Of a stretch of DNA of 64,000 bases, positions 42,843 to 54,200 are shown piece by piece. The number at the start of each line of letters is the position of its first letter. Positions within the stretch are counted from its first letter, which is position 1. Source of the DNA: Terrabacter sp. Root181 (GTDB lineage Bacteria; Actinomycetota; Actinomycetes; Actinomycetales; Dermatophilaceae). The notes beneath the pieces were generated by a model. That model did not search any database. It worked only from the letters and a program-made list of their open reading frames with translations, and had not been told where the DNA came from. The translations under genes and the position numbers were made by a program. The DNA lies in the NCBI RefSeq assembly GCF_001428505.1, contig NZ_LMHU01000005.1, positions 310,001-374,000 of the forward strand. Reading direction: 5' to 3'.

Positions 42843-43529
42843 GTGCTGACCTTCGTTCTCATTCCGGGGGCCGGTGGCTCGGCGTGGGTCTGGAGTCGAG
42901 TCACCGGATTCCTGCGCGAGGCCGGACACGAAGTGATCGCGGTCGATCTGCCGGGTGACGACGAAACCGCCGGATTGCCCCGCTACACAGAGGTGGTGGT
43001 CGACGCGATCGGTTCACGCTCGACGGACGTGCTCGTGGCAGGGTCGCTCGGAGGCTTCACCGCGCCGCTCGTCTGCGAGCGGGTGCCCGTCCGGGAGCTG
43101 GTGCTCGTCAACGCGATGATCCCCGATCCTGGCGAGACCGCACGCGACTGGTGGTCGCACACCGGCGCCCTCGAGGCCCAGGAAGAGGCAGCCCGCGTCG
43201 GTGGCTACGGACCCTTCGACGTGGACCGCTACTTCCTGCACGATGTCGACGCCGAGATCGCGGCCGAGGGCGAGTCCTACCGGCGCGCCGAGGCCGACAC
43301 CGCTTTCCAGTCGCCGTGTGTCTTCAAGGCGTGGCCAGCAGTCAAGACCCGTGTCCTGGCCGGCGCTGACGACCGCTTCTTCCCGATCGGTTTGCAGCGT
43401 CGGGTGGCTCGTGACCGGCTCGGCGTGGAGGTCGACGTGCTTCCGGGTGGGCACCTGCTGCCACTGGTGCAGCCACGGCTGGTGGCCGACTACCTGCTGC
43501 AGACGGCTGGCCCCGTCGAGGCCTGCTGA
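42843..43529 (+). CDS. Alpha/beta hydrolase
   Basis: This 228-residue protein has the oxyanion loop LIPGAGGSAWVW, nucleophile elbow VAGSLGGF with catalytic Ser, ADDRFFP with the acid residue, and LPGGHLLPL with the His. It resembles the pheromone-esterase-like EstC family common in actinobacteria. GTG 42843 is chosen because the fold begins there; in-frame starts at 42711 and 42774 would add a non-conserved basic tail. It is probably cytoplasmic. Confidence 0.85.
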   Translation: MLTFVLIPGAGGSAWVWSRVTGFLREAGHEVIAVDLPGDDETAGLPRYTEVVVDAIGSRSTDVLVAGSLGGFTAPLVCERVPVRELVLVNAMIPDPGETARDWWSHTGALEAQEEAARVGGYGPFDVDRYFLHDVDAEIAAEGESYRRAEADTAFQSPCVFKAWPAVKTRVLAGADDRFFPIGLQRRVARDRLGVEVDVLPGGHLLPLVQPRLVADYLLQTAGPVEAC

Positions 43530-43561
43530 GGCCTCCCGCGCCTTGGTGGAATCTCTGCGCG

Positions 43562-43567
43562 TAGCGT
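43562..43567 (+). promoter_or_regulatory. -10 box of a candidate leaderless DDN-type mRNA
   Basis: TAGCGT ends 7 nt before ATG 43575. The same hexamer at the same distance precedes the aldo/keto reductase gene on the other strand. Confidence 0.45.
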
Positions 43568-43574
43568 GACGGGC

Positions 43575-43991
43575 ATGAGCGAGTGGAACGACAAGGTCGT
43601 CGCCGAGTTCCGTGACAACGGCGGCAGGGTCGGCGGCCACTTCGAGGGTGCGCCCCTGCTTCTCCTGCACACCACCGGCGCCAAGTCGGGGGAGCCACGG
43701 ACCAACCCGATGATGTACCAGGCGGTCGACGGCGGCTGGGCCGTCTTCGCGTCCTATGCCGGCCTCGACGTCAACCCGGCGTGGTTCCACAACCTCAAGG
43801 CCCACCCCGACGCGGCGATCGAGGTGGGCAGCGACGGTCATGTCGAGACGATCGACGTGCACGCCCGGGTCATGACACCCGAGGAGCGCGAGCCGGTCTG
43901 GCAGGAGCAGAAGCGCCGCTACCCCGGCTTCGCCGACTACGAGAAGAAGACCGACCGGGTCATCCCCGTCGTCCTCCTCGCGCGTCGCTGA
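43575..43991 (+). CDS. DDN-type F420-binding nitroreductase family protein, copy 2
   Basis: This 138-residue deazaflavin-dependent nitroreductase family protein has VAEFRDNGGRVGGHFEGAPL at its start, LLHTTGAKSGEPRTNPMMY for F420 phosphate binding, and AWFHNLKAHPDAAIEVG. The C-terminus ends RYPGFADYEKKTDRVIPVV. It is a classic member of the family and more canonical than the copy at 37674. It likely reduces quinones or similar with F420H2. Confidence 0.92.
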   Translation: MSEWNDKVVAEFRDNGGRVGGHFEGAPLLLLHTTGAKSGEPRTNPMMYQAVDGGWAVFASYAGLDVNPAWFHNLKAHPDAAIEVGSDGHVETIDVHARVMTPEEREPVWQEQKRRYPGFADYEKKTDRVIPVVLLARR

Positions 43992-44018
43992 GCCACAGCC
44001 CCGAGAGGGTCGCCGGGA

Positions 44019-44888
44019 TCAGGCCGCGACCGCTGCCAGCTCGGCGAGGTCCTCGTCGGTGAGCTCGAGGTCGGCGACCGCCATGTTCTCCTCGAGGTGT
44101 GCGACCGACGACGTGCCCGGGATGAGCAGTACGTTGTCGGCGCGGGCAAGCAGCCACGCCAAGCCGACCCGAGCGGCAGGCACCCCGCGACGAGAGGCAA
44201 CGGCCTGCACGGCCGGCTGGTCGACGACCTTGGGCAGGTGCGGGAAGGCCGAGCCCAGCGGGAAGTAGGGCACGTACGCGATCCCAGCGGCCCCGCACGC
44301 CGACAGCACGTCAGCGTCAGTCTGGTCGACGAGGCTGAACGGGTTCTGCACGCACACGATCTCCGTGATCGCTTGCGCCGCAGTCAGATCCGAGGCAGAC
44401 ACCGTCGACAGCCCGACGCCCGCGATCTTGCCCTCGTCACGCAGGGCAGCGAGCTCGGCCACCTGGTCCTCGAGCGCCACGTCGCCGGCACCCGGTGCAT
44501 CGGCATCCATCCGGCGCAGGTTCACCGCCGTCAGGTGGTCGACCCCGAGCGCACGGAGGTTCTCCTCGACGTCGGCCCGCAGCTCCGCAGGCTTCTGTGC
44601 CGGCAGCCACGCACCGTCGGCGTCACGACGCGCGCCCACCTTGGACACGATGGCCAGGTCGGCGGCATACGGGTGGAGGGCCTCGCGGATCAGCTCGTTG
44701 CTGACGTCGGGGCCGTAGTACTGAGCCGTGTCGATGTGGTTGACGCCGAGCTCGACGGCGCGGCGCAGCACGCGCAGCGCCTCGTCGCGGTCACGCGGCG
44801 GGCCCATGACGCCGGGGCCGGGGAGCTGCATGGCTCCGAAGCCCACGCGTCGGACGGTGCGGTCTGCCAGGGGGAAGGTGTCGGTCAT
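44019..44888 (-). CDS. Aldo/keto reductase
   Basis: This 289-residue TIM barrel has VRRVGFGAMQLPGPGVMG, HIDTAQYYGPDVSNEL with catalytic Asp and Tyr, IVSKVGARRD with Lys, and the NADPH-binding end VLLIPGTSSVAHLEEN. The position of the usual catalytic His holds Asn (VDHLTAVNLRRMD reads Asn-Leu instead of Leu-His), a variation also found in some groups. ATG 44888 follows TAGCGT by 7 nt with no ribosome site. Confidence 0.9.
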   Translation of the reverse strand: MTDTFPLADRTVRRVGFGAMQLPGPGVMGPPRDRDEALRVLRRAVELGVNHIDTAQYYGPDVSNELIREALHPYAADLAIVSKVGARRDADGAWLPAQKPAELRADVEENLRALGVDHLTAVNLRRMDADAPGAGDVALEDQVAELAALRDEGKIAGVGLSTVSASDLTAAQAITEIVCVQNPFSLVDQTDADVLSACGAAGIAYVPYFPLGSAFPHLPKVVDQPAVQAVASRRGVPAARVGLAWLLARADNVLLIPGTSSVAHLEENMAVADLELTDEDLAELAAVAA

Positions 44889-44895
44889 CTGATCG

Positions 44896-44901
44896 ACGCT
44901 A
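44896..44901 (-). promoter_or_regulatory. -10 box of a candidate leaderless aldo/keto reductase mRNA
   Basis: On the minus strand TAGCGT is followed by 7 nt and the ATG at 44888. Confidence 0.45.
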
Positions 44902-45298
44902 GGCGTTCGAGCGCACTCCAACGCAAGTCTGCCTCCCGGCCCCTCCCAACCTTGGACACCGATCTCCGGATCCAGGCAGCATCAGCCGACACTTCCGACG
45001 AAAACTCCCCCTACGACGACGGATTCCGTTGATTCTGAGCAGATTCGGCCGAAGTTCATCATTTGCCTGACGCGTCGTCCAGCCGACCCATAACGTGAGT
45101 TCCCGTACCGCCCGAACGCCGAACGCCGATCTCGGCCGACGCCGGACGACCCCTCACTCCAGGCCGCCCCTCGCCGACCCTCCCACGTCCGTTTCGAGGA
45201 CGTACATCTCGCTCCGGCTCCTCCACGTGCCGCGCGCGCTCTCGGACCCACCCACCGATGGGTCCGTGTGAATCGGGAGAAGCACAGGGAGTTCCACC
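44902..45298. other. Upstream region of the giant RHS gene
   Basis: This region is about 400 nt long. The part at 44990-45110 is AT-richer than the surroundings, as expected for promoters on both sides, and contains CATAACGT near 45089. Short GAACGCC direct repeats occur at about 45114-45127. AGGGAG about 10 nt before ATG 45299 is a good ribosome site. No gene was found. Confidence 0.4.
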
Positions 45299-48200
45299 AT
45301 GGCCTCACGCAGCCTGCCCATGCCCAGCGACCGTGACGAGCAGTCGGTCCAGCCCTCCCAGTCGGTCCGCCGCCCCAGGCGACGTGGCTTCTGGGCAGTG
45401 GTGCTCGCGGCCCTGTTGGCGATGACGACGGCGATCCCGATGGCGGTGGCCGGATCACCCGGCGGCGGCATCATCGCGTCGACGCTGCCCGGCATCGCGC
45501 CGACGACGCCACAGGAGATCGGTAACGGCTCGACGGCCGACCTGCTCTACGCCAACGTCACCGAGGGCCTCTCGCAGGTCACTCCGCCGGAGGCCAACCC
45601 GAGCGGCACGGCTGAGCTGACCTACCCCCTCAGGCTGCCCAAGGGCCGCGGCATGACGCCGGACGTCACCCTCACGTACAGCTCCGAGGGCGGCCCGTCC
45701 TGGGCTGGGCTCGGCTGGGACCTGGCCGCTCCCGAGGTCGCGGTCGACACCTCCTTCGGCGCCCCGCGCTTCTGCGACGGCACGGCCAAGAGCCCGCCGT
45801 GCGGCAACGTCGAGAGCGAGTCCTACACGCTCGACGGTGACGCCCTCGTGCCCAACGCCGTCAAGGCCGTCCTCGACCCGCGCGTGGCCGAGCGACAGGA
45901 CTTCACCCGCAAGGTCGAGACCTCCTTCGAGCAGGTCATCCGCCACGGCGACAAGCCGAGCAACTACTGGTGGGAGGTGCGCGACAAGCAGGGCAACATC
46001 CGCTACTACGGCGGCACCCCCGACAGCGGCGGCCCGCTCGGTGAGGCCGGCACGCAGGTCGGCATCGACGACCGGTCCCGTGACCCGAAGGGCATCCTCA
46101 CCGACGCGAACGGCAACGGCGTCCGCTGGTTCATGACTGCCAAGCGCGACATCGGCGTCAACATGTTCCGCTACGAGTACGAGACCGTCACCTACAAGCA
46201 GGACGACACCAAGCCCACCGGCTGGGTCGCCCTCGCCGCGGGCGCGAGCTGCCCGGCCGGACAGGTCTGCCCGAAGCACGTCTACCTCAGTAAGATCCTC
46301 TACACGGCCGCCAGCACGGTGAGCGGCGAGCCCGAGGACCCCGCCTACGAGGTGCGCTTCATCCGCACTCCGGGCGGACGCACCGACGCCGTCCTCGACG
46401 GCCGCGGCGGCGTGCTCGACCTCGACCAGGACGTCCTGGACCACGTCGACGTCGTCTACCGCAAGACCGGTGAGCTCGTCACCCGTTACGACCTCGGCTA
46501 CGACGCCGACCCCCACTTCGGCAAGACCCGCCTGCGGTCCGTCACCCAGATCGGCTGCAACGGCCTGTCCGCCTGTCCCACAACGGGACTCAAGCACACG
46601 TTCGCCTACTTCGACGACGTCGCCACCGCAGGCAGCGGCTTCGACACCGCCGCCAAGTGGGACACCGGCGCCAACCCGAGCAGCGGCGGCACGGCCGCCT
46701 ACATCAACCAGAAGCTGAGCGGTCTGGGCTCGTCGATGACCGACGCCGGCGACGGCAAGATCTACGTCGGCTTCAACATCGCCGACCCGGAGAAGACCGG
46801 CTCGGTAGGTGGCTCGTTCGCCATGAACGGCACGACCAACCGCTCGGTCATCGAGTTCATGGACCTCAACGGCGACGCCCTGCCCGACAAGGTCTACCGC
46901 GAGGCGATCTCGGGCACCGGCCCGTCCGGCGAGATCCGCTACCAGCTCAACACGAGCCGGCCCACGACGTCGCGCACCGCCGACCTCACCTTCGGGCCCA
47001 TGCACAAGCTCTCCGGCTTCTCCGACCTGCCCGTCCAGCGCACCATCGGCATCCAGGGCGGCATCGAGGCCTACTTCGGCGTCTACGGCGTCTTCAACGT
47101 CGGCGGCCAGTGGAGCTGGGTCGACAGCTACTTCACCGACGCGAACGGCGACGGCCTCGTCGACCTCGTGAGCGGCACCCAGGTCCTCTTCAACCACCTC
47201 GTCTGCGCGCCGGGCGCGACGGGCGTCGAGGCGTGCCAGCCCACCTTCGGCTCCTCCGACACCCAGACCCGCGTCCCGCTGACGCCGCAGACCGTGCCCG
47301 TCAGCGACCCCGCCTTCGAGGCCATGGTCGACCGCCTGCGCGAAGCCGTGCCGCCCATCGACACCGTCCGCCGGTGGATCGCGCCCTTCGAGGGCACCGT
47401 CACCGTGACCGCCAAGGCCACCCTCGGCACCCCGGTGCCTGACTCCGCCGGGGGCGCCGTCCGCGTCGCCATCCAGAAGGCCGGCGGCGAGCTCACCAAT
47501 GCCACCATCACCGCCGGGTCGCCCACGTTCGCGGCGACACTCCCCGTGCACGTAGACAAGGGCCAGGCCCTCTACTTCCGCGCCGGGTCACGCCCCAAGG
47601 GCAACGGTGACGCCGTCACGTGGGAGGCCACGATCACGTATGCCGGTGGGTCGGTTCCCGATGCCAACGGCCTCAACCAGCGCAGCTACTCCCTCGCCGA
47701 CGACTTCACCCTCGCTGGTCGCCCGGGCCAGTTCACCTCCGTGAGCAACGGCGGCACGGCGCACTTCAGCGCCGCGCTGGACAAGACCGCCGTGACGACC
47801 GACAACCTGCGGCCCGAGGTCGCCGTCCGCAACGGCACGACCAAGGCCGTGACCACGACCCCTGTCACCGTCACGCCGATCACCTCGACCGGCGCGATCG
47901 ACACCCCGCGCGTCAAGACCGTGAGCGGGTCCGGTTCCAACTGGTGCGTCGACGACGCGACACCCACGTCGTTCGGCTGCTTCACGACGCAGGCCGACGC
48001 CAACGCACGCCTCGCGATCATCGGCCAGTCCGAGATCGGCCGCTTCCGCCTCACCGCGGACCCGACCGTCGACCCGCCCGTCACCGACGCTGACGGCGTC
48101 GTGACGGCATACGACGCCGTGCGCACCCGGATCGCCGTCGACAGCCCGATCGACCTGTCGAAGATCACCTGGGTCGAGGCTGCGAACCTCTGCTTCATCA

Positions 48201-51200
48201 GCGGCGGCACCTGTGACGCGTCGAAGACGAAGGTCTCGCCGCACATGGACATCGACACCTACCCGCTGACCACGCTGGCCGCCCCGGCGACCGCGTGGAC
48301 CTCGACGCTGGGCCGCACCGTCACCCCGACGGTGACCGGCACGCGTGACGGCGACAACCCCGGCGGTGAGGTCATCGTCACGGCGAAGACGTCTGCCGGC
48401 CTCGTCTACAAGGAGGCCTTCACGGTGCCGTCCGGTGGTGGAGCCATCGACCGCGCGCTGCCTGACCTCGCCCTGACGAACGGCACTCCGTACTGGTTCG
48501 ACGTCACCATGCGCAGCGCCGGCCTCTCGTCGCACGTCAGCGGCCTCAACCTCACGATGAAGTGGACCGAGAGCTCGGTCGCGAAGTCCGAGGACGTCCC
48601 GGACACCGTCAACTGGGCGGGCCCGCAGGGCTACTTCCCGATCGCTTACCGCGGGTGGGCCGCTGCCGGCTACACCGCCACGGCCGGTCGGGCCACGACG
48701 GCCATCACCGAGGACGACTTCAGGACGACGACCGCCTCCGGCGACCCGTTCGACAACAAGGACGACGCCTGCCAGTCGATGTTCGGCGGCTCGTGCCCGA
48801 CCGACACCTCGGTCAACGACACCGGCTTCGGCAACTACCCGCCCGGCTCGGGCGCTCCGCCGGAGTTCGACTCGAGCAAGGCCACCGCGAACATCCCCAA
48901 GGCCTTCGCCTTCAGCGCGGCCGTCGACGCCGACACGCTCGCGCAGCGCTGGCAGGGCCCCAAGGCCAAGATCTACGCCGGCGAGGACGGCCTGACCGGC
49001 TCGGCCCGCTTCGGCGAGGACCTGCCGATCACCGGATCCGGCGCCGGTGCCGGCGGCGGAACGAGCGCCCCGAACCTGCTCGGCGAGACCGGACCGATCT
49101 TCATGCTCATGGCGGGCGTCGGACCGTTCGGCGGCAGCTTCGCTGCCGGCTGGAGCCGCAGCCTCGTCGACTTCCTCGACATGAACGGTGACGGCTACCC
49201 CGACACCGTGCGACCCGACGCGGTCACCTACACGAACCCCCGTGGCTCGCAGGAGTGCGGCCCGGCCGCAGCCCGCGTGGCCTGCACCGGCGGTGGCGTC
49301 GGTGTCGTCGACTCCTCGACGACGCTCGCCGTCTCCGGCGGCTTCGGCGGCGCCCCGATCGGCATCTCCGGCAACAACAAGGGCACGACGAACTCGACGA
49401 AGGGCAGCTCCTCGACCAAGGGCAGCAGCGCCTCCGACAGCTCCTACGGCGCCAACATCGGTGGTTCCATCGGTGCGGGTGCGAGCTTCACCAACCCGAC
49501 GTCGCAGAACACCCACCAGGACGACAAGGCCCTCAAGAAGGTGCCGCGCGATGCGACGATCCCGGTGCAGGAGACCCTCGCCGACCTCAACGGCGACGGT
49601 CTGCCCGACCGGGTCACCGTCGACGACGACGAGATCCGGGTGCAGCTCAACCTGGGACACTCCTTCACGCCCCAGTTCCGTTGGACCGTCAGCTCGTTCA
49701 GCTCGACGAACTCCTACAGCGGCTCAGTCGGTGCGAGCTTCGGCTTCAACATCGACAACGGCGGCTTCGCCGGCGGCATCGCCGCGAACTCCAACGTCGA
49801 CCTGCCCAACGTCTCGTGGGACGACGTCAACGGTGACGGCCTGCTCGACGCCGTCTACAGCGACAACGGGAACGTCAAGGTCGCCTTCAGCAACGGCACC
49901 GGCCTCGTCGACCAGGCCGTCTACGGCACGCACCAGAAGTCGAGCTTCAACGTGCTCGGCGTCATCAACGTCGACGGCAAGCCGCAGATCCGGCAGGACA
50001 GCTCGGAGAGCCTCGGCGGCGGCGCCGACGTCACCATCGGCATCCCGCTCTGCCTCGTCGCCTGCTACCTCATCCTCAACCCCGGCGGGCACTACGAGAA
50101 CAGCATGACCTCCACCGACGTCGACCTCACCGACGTCAACGGTGACGGCTACGCCGATTCCGTCTCGCGGGCCAAGGGCTCGTCGGACATCAAGGTCGCC
50201 CTCAACACCCAGGGCCGCACCAACCTGCTCAAGACCGTGACGACGCCGCTCGGCGGCACCATCGGCCTCGACTACCACCGCGACGGCAACACCACGAGCC
50301 ACCCCGACAGCCAGTGGGTGCTCGACGACGTCGACGTGAAGTCGACCCGCGGCGCCGACGGCATCGCCGAGCGCGACAGCACGATCTCCTACGGCAACAC
50401 CGCCCAGGACTTCGTCAACCGCACCGACCTCGGCTACGACTCGGTGACGGTCAGCGAGCACTACACGAGCTACAACCACAGCGGCGACGTCAACACCCCG
50501 ACGACGACCGACAAGGTGCGCACGACCGAGCACAAGTACCGGAACGGCTCCGTCTTCGAGTCGGGGCTCGAGTACGAGACGACCGTCTTCGACGGCACGA
50601 CGAGCGGGCCGATCATGCAGCGCACCCGGACCACGTGGGCGCTGGGTGATCTCGACCGCACGACAGCTGGCACCGGCGCGTACGCACCGCTCGACCTCGC
50701 CGGGACCACCGTCGAGCAGCTCCTCGCCCTCCGTGCCACACCAAAGGTGTCGAAGGTGGAGCAGGACTGGTACTCAGGCGGATCGCTCCAGCAGACGACG
50801 ACGATGTCGTACGCCTACGACCGCCTCGGCAACCCCGTCCAGATCCTCGACGGCGGACTTCCCGGCACGACGAGCGACGACACGATCGTCAACATCGCCT
50901 ACGGCAACTGCCTGACGAGCACGTCCGAGGACATGAACACGTTCTTCGGCTGCGGTCCGACGATCAAGTACACGCCGACAGCGAAGGCGCCGTTCTGGTC
51001 GGCGACCAACTGCCAGACGTGGGACAGCCAGCCCGTCGGTGTCACCGTGACGGCGCCCGACGGCACCGTCCTGCGGGCGCGCACCGGCAACCCCGCCTAC
51101 TGCGACAACAACTCGGTCACCGTCCAGCGCGAGATCCTGACGCCGACCAGCGGCGCCACCCCCGCGACCTATGCCGAGACCCGGCTGACCTACGACCAGT

Positions 51201-54200
51201 GGGGCAGCTACAACCGGATCGTCATGCCGCCCGACGCCAAGGGCAAGCGGTATGCCGTCCGCTACGTCTACGACGCCGACGCGAACCACGCGAACGTCGG
51301 CACCGTCACCGACTTCGCCCTCTCGGGCTCCGGTGACCCCGCCGGCACGGACCCGGCCGACACGACGCGCCGCTTCATCGAGGACGACGAGGACCCGACC
51401 GGCGATGCCGTCGGCCTGGCCTCCACCGCCGACTTCGACGGACCGACGGGACGGGTCAAGACCCGCACCGACGCGAACGGCAACGTCACGTCCTACACCT
51501 ACGACGCCTACAGCAGGGTCAGGACCATCACCTCGCCCGACGGCGGCGTCGCGACCTTCGGCTACCACCCGGACAGCTCGGCCTACCCGTACGCGACGGT
51601 GACCCACACCGACGAGTTCAACCCGGGCACGACCATCGACACGGCGACGTATGCCGACGGCTCGGGACGCGTCACCGGGCGCAAGCGGGACGCCCAGGTC
51701 TACGACCCCGTCACCGGGGAGACCGGCACCGGCTTCGCCGCCGAGGGCGGCTCGGACGTCGACGGCCTCGGCCGCACCGTCCACCAGTGGAAGCCGTTCC
51801 TCCAGACCGGCGCCACGCTCGCCGACTACACGGTCGACACGAGCAACCCGACCTACGCCAAGGCGACGATCACGGCGTACGACGCCCTCGACCGCCCCAC
51901 GTCGGAACGGATCTCCAACGGCGCGACGACGCGGACGGCATACGCCCACGAGGTGCTCACCGACTTCGGCACCGTCGCGACGGTCGACGTCACCGACCCG
52001 CTGGGACGGCACACGAAGACGTGGATGGACGCGCACGCCAACGTCCTCCGCAACGAGGACCGCACGGCCGCAGGATCCTCGCTCTTCACGGGCTACACCT
52101 ACGACCGGATGGGGCAGCTGCTCCGCATCGACTCACCCGGTGGGCTCGCGACGACCCACACCTACGACCTGCTCGGGCGCAGGACCTCGACGACGACACC
52201 CGACGGTGGGCTCGTCAAGTGGACCCACGACCTCGCCGGCAACAAGACCTCCGAACAGAGCCCGGTGCTCCGCGAGGAGGGCGACGTCAAGACCGTCTTC
52301 GGCTTCGACTTCGGCCTGCTGACCTCCATCACCTACCCCGGTGAGAAGCCCGTGACGATGGACTACGGCGGCTACCTCGGTCACCCGACCGCGGGCAACG
52401 CGGCCGGCAAGATGGTCCACGTCGACGACAAGGCGCGACTGCAGGACTTCGCCTACGACGTCAACGGGCGCCTCGCCCAGGACGTCACGAAGATGACCGG
52501 GCCGCACCCCAACACGGGACCGTTCACGACGAGCTACGACAACGACTGGCTCGGCCGCCTCGCGACCGTGTCGCTGCCCGACGGCGAGACCGTGCGCAAC
52601 GACTACGACACCGGCGGACGGCTCAAGCGCGTCGTCGGCACGAACGACTGCACCGAGCTGGGACTGCTGACGACGTCGGTCGATGCCACCGCGACGACCA
52701 TCACCGTCACCGAGTACCAGCACGGCGACCCGGCCTCGAGCTGGAACCCGACCCTGCCGTTCACGATCCGGCTCGAGGGTGAGCAGCTCAACGTCACCGC
52801 GCGCACGCCGGGCGTCGTCCCGGGCACGTTCGACTACACCGTCGAGCGCGGCGTCAACGGCACCGTCCTGCTCCCGACCGCGGCACCGCACACCTCGGGT
52901 GCCACCGTCCGCGTCGACGTCGCCGTTCCCTGCGTGCACACCTACCTGGGCAACCAGCGCTACGACGTCTACGGCACGACCTCGCAGCGCCAGACCGGCG
53001 ACGGCGTCGTCGACACCACCTACCGCGACGTCGACACGAGGCGGCTCACCGGTCGTTCGGCGATGTCGCCGGACGGGACGCGGCTGCTCATGAACCTGCG
53101 CTACACGTACGACCTCGTGGGCAACGTGACGCAGTTCAAGAACGTCCTGCCGGCGGACGTGCCGTCGCTCTTCGGAGGCCCGACGACGCAGAACTACACC
53201 TACGACGGGCGGTACCGACTGCGGACGGCCACCGGCACGTGGGACTACGCGCCGAAGACGACGCGCAACTTCACGTGGGCCGCGACGCTCGACGACGCGA
53301 CGAGCAAGGTGACGCGGATGACCCAGCGCGACTGGACCGTCGACACCGGGTGCACGAAGAAGTGCACGGAGGCCACCGTCATCGCCAACACGTTCGACAA
53401 GAGCGCCTACACCTACGACCCGACCAAGCCGAACCAGGCCACGAAGGTCGTCGACTCGCTCAACAAGCGCACCGAGACGTACGCGTACGACTCGGACGGC
53501 GAGCAGACGACCGTCACGAACCCCGACATGATCCGCAACGTCACGTGGGACTGGGCGGGCAAGCTGACCGAGATCGTCGACCACAACCCGAACAACTCCG
53601 GGCGCAAGCAGACCGACTACGTCTACGACTACGCCGGCCAGCTTGCCATCGAGATCAAGGAGCAGGGCGTCACGTACTACGTGAACCCGTGGGTGACGGT
53701 GCGCAACGGCACGATGCTCAAGAACATCTGGGCCGGCAACGACCGCCTCGCCGTCAACATGACGACGACCGGTGACACGTTCGCGCAGAAGGTCTACTTC
53801 ATGCACAAGGACCTCCAGGGCAGCACGAACATCGTCACCGACCGCGTCGGGAAGGTCTTCCAGCACCAGGAGTACTTCCCGACCGGACAGGTCTGGATCA
53901 AGGAGGACAGCACGATCTTCCGCACCCCGTGGCAGTACGCCGGTGGCTACGTGGACGAGGACCACAACATCGTCAACTTCGGTGACCGCTGGTACTCGAC
54001 GACGCAGGCACGCTTCCTCACGGTCGACCCGGCCCTGACGGACGACGCCACGGCCCTGGTGGAGAACCCGACGCTGACGACCGCCTACACCTACGGGCAG
54101 TCCAACGCGATCGGCTACATCGACACCGACGGTCGGCTGCCCAAGGCTGCCAACCTCAGCGTCAGCGACATCACCAACACCATCGCCTCGCTCGAGCCCG

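Noticed and set aside
45455-49660. Two long antisense frames (about 690 codons each) within the RHS gene
   Set aside because: The forward frame has clear SpvB, FG-GAP and signal peptide features over the same bases; the antisense products are compositionally biased.
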